Source: an uncultured bacterium
GTDB taxonomy: Bacteria > Cyanobacteriota > Vampirovibrionia > Gastranaerophilales > Gastranaerophilaceae
Length of the DNA stretch: 64,000 nt
NCBI GenBank assembly: GCA_949294395.1
Contig: CASFGU010000047.1
Coordinates: forward strand, 1-64,000
Direction: 5' to 3'
The notes below the pieces were generated by a model. It made no database searches, had not been told where the DNA came from, and was given only the letters and a program-made list of their open reading frames with translations. The stretch's first letter is position 1. The number at the start of each line of letters is the position of its first letter. Below are positions 60,321-64,000 of this stretch, one piece after another. Position numbers and translations under genes: made by a program.

Positions 60321-62791
60321 GCTTTTGAAAGCTCGGAAATTGCCGGATCAAGAAGCCTTCTGCCAACGTTAACAAAGTTTATCGAGCAGAGAGTTTTGTT
60401 GCCGTATTTAATCATTTTTTCAACGACGCCCTCGCCGTATTTCGGGTGTTTAACCCTGTCACCCTGCGCAAATACCGGAACTTCACCTACAGGTATCATA
60501 TCGTCTACAGGATAGACCGGTACAACTGGATGTTTGTCCTCCTCAACATTATTTATATCTTCAATGAAATTCAAATCATCTTCGGTGAGGTCGGCTTCCG
60601 GCGGAGGTGCTTCCTCCTGAAAGTCATTTTCTTCAAGCGGTTCCAGCGGTGGAAATTCTTCTTTACCCTGTGAGAACAAAATTTCATCAACATCTTTTGC
60701 CACTTTATCAACGGTAGTTGTATCTTCTACGATTTCAGGTTCATCGAGAATCTGGAGGCTGTTGTCGTTGTATTCAAGTACAGGAATATCAACAGGCTCA
60801 TCGCTTATAGGCGGTATGCCCGATAAATCCTCGTTAAAATCTTCCGCGAGAGGTTCTAACCCTGTAATTGTTTCAACATCAGGTTCGGGAATGTCTAATG
60901 CTTCCGGAAATCCTTCTTCTTCCTCATTTTCTTCTGGTGTATTTTCAGAAGCCGGCTCAGGCTGTATACCTGTTTCTTCTACGATTTCCGGTTCCTGATG
61001 CTGTTCTGAGGTTACTGTTTCAACAATTTCAGTTCCGGAAAAATCCGGAGATTCAATTATTTCCTGTATTTCCGTACTTTCGTCTGAAATTTCGGGAATT
61101 TCAGGTAACGCATCCGGCTCTACTATTTCCGGTGACGGTTCATTTTCGGACTGAACTTCTTCGGTGGCAGGCTCCTGTTCTTTTTCAGCATCCGGTTCGG
61201 AAATCTCGGGTTCGGTTGCTGCTTCCTCCTGAATTTCAGCATCAATCATGTCGCTTATCTGTTCAGGAGCGGCTATAATAACTTCCGGCTTAGGCTCAGG
61301 TTCTTGTTCGTTATCTTCAAGTATATTGCCTGCACTCGGAATTATATTAGAGGATTGCTCCGGTTCTTCCTGTTGTTCGACATCAGCTGTATTCTGAGTT
61401 TCAGGTTCCGGCTCTGTTTCCGGCTGGTGAATCGCGGTATCTTCCAGAAGTGTTTCATAAGAGTATGAATTTGATTCATCTGAAAAGTCATCCGGCTTTT
61501 CTTCTTCAGGTTCAGTCTGTTCCTGTTGTTCTTGAGTTTCAGGGTTCTCCTCTGAGGTTTCGTCCGATGTTTGTTCCTGAGTTTCTGCTGTTTCAGTTTC
61601 TATTTCAGCGAGTTCAACTATGAGCGGAATGTTCTGGGTTGCTTTACCGTAAATAACAAACTCGTCAGGGTTAAGCTTATTTAAGAACGTATTATATGCG
61701 GCAAAGTCGTGCTGCAGCACCTGAGGCGCAAACAGAATATAATTATTTGCCCGTTCTTTAAGTTCGTACAGGTATTTGAAATTATGGCTGCAAATTATTG
61801 TTGTGTAAATTTTGTCTTTTGTAATAAGGTGGCGTATAAGCTTTTTGTCTGCATTGTCATTTGTGAACTGAACAAACGAATAAACAAACAAATCAAGTTC
61901 ATCAACCGCGTCATAAACATAAGACATAATTTCATTCTGAAGCTGCCCTTCAGCTGTTGATATGTCAAGAACATTTGTCAGGTTGGCTCTGATTGCGCCT
62001 CTTAGGCACTGAAAATCTTTTGCATCCAGCGCAAAAACATTCTGTTCTTTGTATTTTAAAAGTTTATTTTTTAAAAGTACAAGTTCCGGTATTCCTGTTG
62101 CCCTGTACTGCTGGTCAACAACATTAATAAATGTATCGAACGGAATAAATTTATCGAGAACTGTTTTAGAGTATTCCTGAACTTCAAGAAAGATGTCCTG
62201 AATGATTGCTTTGCTGACCGGTTCCACATCGTTCAGGTCGTGCTCGTAGATGTAATTTATCGTGTCATAGTTTAAAGGAAGTTTAAAATCCTCTCCGAAT
62301 TTCAATTTTGTACCTGGAAAACTCCCGTCAATGTCAAATACCAGAGATTTGTCATTATTGTTTTCAAGCTGGAGCAGAAAGTTTCCGGTAAGAATATTGC
62401 TGTTTTCCTGATTTTCAGAGCATACAAGAAGATTTTTTTCAAGAATGGAACTGTCAACTTTTAATAGTTCTTTCTGCTGTGCAAGTTCGCCTATTTCAAG
62501 CGGAGTGTTGACAGGCAGAATATCAAGAAGTTCATCTGATGAAAGTTTTGTGATAGAGGCGTCCAGAGAAGGAATTGTACCGTCGTAATTTTTTACAATC
62601 CCTTCTGTATTAAAGGTAAACAGCAGTCTGACAATTGCATAATTCGTACCGTTATCGGCCTTAAGACTGAAAACCTGTGCTACATAAGGTGTTTGTTCAT
62701 CTTCAATTATGACGAACCCGCCCAGAAACAGGTTATCTTCCGGTGCAAACGAAATCTTTACCAAATTGTTTTTTATCTCTAATACTTTCAT
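60317..62791 (-). CDS. Large acidic-repeat protein with a UvrD/PcrA-tail-like C-terminus
   Basis: 824 residues, no membrane segment. Residues 1 to about 400 are a structured region with no family I know (starts MKVLEIKNNLVKISFAPEDN). From about 405 to 750 comes an intrinsically disordered, Glu/Pro/Thr/Ser-rich tract (EETEQ/PEPE-type repeats) of very strong negative charge. The last ~55 residues (GDRVKHPKYGEGVVEKMIKYG) match the small Tudor-like C-terminal domain of PcrA/UvrD helicases that contacts RNA polymerase. It may dock to RNA polymerase or nucleic acid through this tail. A GGAAG site precedes the ATG. Confidence 0.75.
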   Translation of the reverse strand: MKVLEIKNNLVKISFAPEDNLFLGGFVIIEDEQTPYVAQVFSLKADNGTNYAIVRLLFTFNTEGIVKNYDGTIPSLDASITKLSSDELLDILPVNTPLEIGELAQQKELLKVDSSILEKNLLVCSENQENSNILTGNFLLQLENNNDKSLVFDIDGSFPGTKLKFGEDFKLPLNYDTINYIYEHDLNDVEPVSKAIIQDIFLEVQEYSKTVLDKFIPFDTFINVVDQQYRATGIPELVLLKNKLLKYKEQNVFALDAKDFQCLRGAIRANLTNVLDISTAEGQLQNEIMSYVYDAVDELDLFVYSFVQFTNDNADKKLIRHLITKDKIYTTIICSHNFKYLYELKERANNYILFAPQVLQHDFAAYNTFLNKLNPDEFVIYGKATQNIPLIVELAEIETETAETQEQTSDETSEENPETQEQQEQTEPEEEKPDDFSDESNSYSYETLLEDTAIHQPETEPEPETQNTADVEQQEEPEQSSNIIPSAGNILEDNEQEPEPKPEVIIAAPEQISDMIDAEIQEEAATEPEISEPDAEKEQEPATEEVQSENEPSPEIVEPDALPEIPEISDESTEIQEIIESPDFSGTEIVETVTSEQHQEPEIVEETGIQPEPASENTPEENEEEEGFPEALDIPEPDVETITGLEPLAEDFNEDLSGIPPISDEPVDIPVLEYNDNSLQILDEPEIVEDTTTVDKVAKDVDEILFSQGKEEFPPLEPLEENDFQEEAPPPEADLTEDDLNFIEDINNVEEDKHPVVPVYPVDDMIPVGEVPVFAQGDRVKHPKYGEGVVEKMIKYGNKTLCSINFVNVGRRLLDPAISELSKA

Positions 62792-62853
62792 TAATACTTC
62801 CTTCTTCTACCGTCATAATTCTACCATGAACATGACTTTTTCGTGTCAAATAC

Positions 62854-63447
62854 TTAACCAACTGAAACATTATCTTCTAGTTTATTATATATTTCAATTG
62901 TCAAAAGACATATCTTCAAGTCCCGTTTTACAAGACTTTTGATAGTTTCTTTGTAACATTTTAAAAGCGCTTTATTAAGTCCGTTTTCTTCTGAAAGGTA
63001 ACTTCTTATCACTGCTGAATGCTCTTTATCACGCGTGTTCGGTTCAATTTTGTCAGCAAGAAATATTATTTTTTCAAAGTCTGTCATCTCAAGTCTGCCC
63101 AGAGTGTGCCACCTGATTGCAGATAAAATTTCTTTATCCTGCACACCAAAGTATTTTTCTGCGTAATACGCACTCACAGGTGCGTGAAGCGTTTTGTAAT
63201 TAAGCATTTCAGCTTCTTCTACCTGCAGATTATCCTTTATAATCTCAAGAAGTTTTTCGTTAGCAAAGCATTTTGCGCAATCGTGAAGAAGCCCTGCGGT
63301 ATAAGCTTTTTCTTTATCAAGCCCGAATTGTCCAGCCAGTTCTTTTGCACATTCGGCTGTTCCAAGCGAATGGCTGTATCTTTCTGCGTTTAAGTTTTCT
63401 TTCAGCCAGTTTTTTATCTCTGTTTCATTAAGTTTTGTATAATTCAT
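62854..63447 (-). CDS. yqeK: YqeK-type HD-domain phosphohydrolase
   Basis: 197 residues. HD motif in YTAGLLHDCAKCF and an upstream HSLGTAECAKEL, with DIEPNT-like ADKIEPNTRDKE further on, as in YqeK Ap4A (symmetrical) hydrolases. It is cotranscribed with nadD, whose end it overlaps by 20 bases, the usual pairing. It likely clears dinucleoside polyphosphates. Confidence 0.9.
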   Translation of the reverse strand: MNYTKLNETEIKNWLKENLNAERYSHSLGTAECAKELAGQFGLDKEKAYTAGLLHDCAKCFANEKLLEIIKDNLQVEEAEMLNYKTLHAPVSAYYAEKYFGVQDKEILSAIRWHTLGRLEMTDFEKIIFLADKIEPNTRDKEHSAVIRSYLSEENGLNKALLKCYKETIKSLVKRDLKICLLTIEIYNKLEDNVSVG

Positions 63448-64000
63448 TTTTTTCGATATATTCCTCTACTTCAGGCGGTATCAACCCTTTTACAGATTTC
63501 CCGCTTTTTATTCTCTCTCTTACTTCCGTTGAAGATATGTCCTCAAAGTCAAGGGGCATAAGTTCAAAGCTGTAACCTTTATCCCTCAGATTATCAAATT
63601 CTTTCGGGTCAAAATCATTTTCTCTGATAAAAACAATAAAATCAACAAGCTTTTTTAAGTCGTCAGTTTTGTACCAGCTTTCAATATTCTTAAATGCGTC
63701 AGTGCCGATTATGAATCTTATTTTTCCTTCAATGTCGTATTGTTTGTAAAGTTCACAAACAGTCAGGTACGTATAAGATTTAGTCTGTCTTTGAAATTCA
63801 ATATCCGATACTGAAAAGTTCGGATGGGCTCTGACTGCGAGTTTTACCATATTAAGTCTGTGGAGGGAGTATTTTTCATCGTAATCCTTGTGCGGCGGCT
63901 TAAAAGCCGGGATAAACAGAATTTTGTCATAGTGAAGTTTCTCTATAATATATTCTGCGGCGCGGATATGCGCATTATGTATAGGATTAAACGTTCCCTG
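63428..64000 (-). CDS. nadD: Nicotinate-mononucleotide adenylyltransferase, 5' end beyond window
   Basis: The frame runs past base 64000 on the minus strand and starts upstream of it; the first codons seen read QGTFNPIHNAHIRAAEY, which is the (T/H)xGH-type nucleotidyltransferase motif after a missing Gly-rich start. The segment FPxAFKPPHKDYDEKY (here FIPAFKPPHKDYDEKY) and SSTEVRERIKSGKSV near the end are NadD signatures. It makes deamido-NAD from nicotinate mononucleotide. Only the start is lost to the window edge. Confidence 0.92.
   Translation of the reverse strand, partial: QGTFNPIHNAHIRAAEYIIEKLHYDKILFIPAFKPPHKDYDEKYSLHRLNMVKLAVRAHPNFSVSDIEFQRQTKSYTYLTVCELYKQYDIEGKIRFIIGTDAFKNIESWYKTDDLKKLVDFIVFIRENDFDPKEFDNLRDKGYSFELMPLDFEDISSTEVRERIKSGKSVKGLIPPEVEEYIEKNELYKT

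Noticed and set aside
60868-61278. Plus-strand ORF inside the acidic-repeat gene
   Set aside because: Arises because the repeats lack stops in the opposite frame; amino acid content is an artefact of the Glu/Pro codons.

Overview
The window is AT-rich bacterial chromosome. Several features point to an uncultured gut Gastranaerophilales-like (Vampirovibrionia/Melainabacteria) lineage: prepilins with a GFTLAE-type leader, lineage-type proteins with an N-terminal NFGMSF motif, ThyX instead of ThyA, and many hypothetical proteins that resemble none of the well-known families. This placement rests on remembered family patterns and was not tested by phylogeny.

Layout. 1-32.7 kb is mostly housekeeping and cell-envelope genes: two prepilin-like proteins, an Na+/alanine symporter, type-4 uracil-DNA glycosylase, a UPF0104 membrane protein, proS, argS, mgtE, an LCP-family ligase, LemA, two tRNA-Arg, a CoA-disulfide reductase/rhodanese fusion, an exported GH13 enzyme, an anchored pectate lyase, thyX, rpmE, tRNA-Phe, infC, TPR proteins, a Dus enzyme and a CHASE2-GGDEF cyclase. 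Gaps between these genes carry GC-rich palindromic repeats. One short palindrome sits in frame inside argS.

32.8-55 kb is a surface-polysaccharide locus, mostly on the minus strand. It encodes Gmd, GDP-fucose synthase, a perosamine-type aminotransferase, a NeuD/PerB-like acetyltransferase fused to an ATP-grasp domain, CDP-glycerol-type enzymes (TagD-like and TagB/F-like), a DPPR-synthase-like UbiA protein, many glycosyltransferases and several methyltransferases. Five genes in this locus contain a G tract of 11 to 14 bases on the coding strand; elsewhere in the window I saw no G or C run longer than six. Three tracts are in frame in this assembly and two are out of frame, splitting their genes. 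Three of the five lie exactly where two enzymatic domains are joined. The simplest reading is a set of slipped-strand contingency loci that switch parts of the glycan machinery on and off. This is the most interesting system in the window.

55-64 kb returns to core functions on the plus strand: a degenerate PurD-like protein, a DnaJ-like chaperone with half a zinc finger, queE, def-fmt-aroH. On the minus strand are an 824-residue acidic-repeat protein, yqeK and the 3' part of nadD, which runs off the window.
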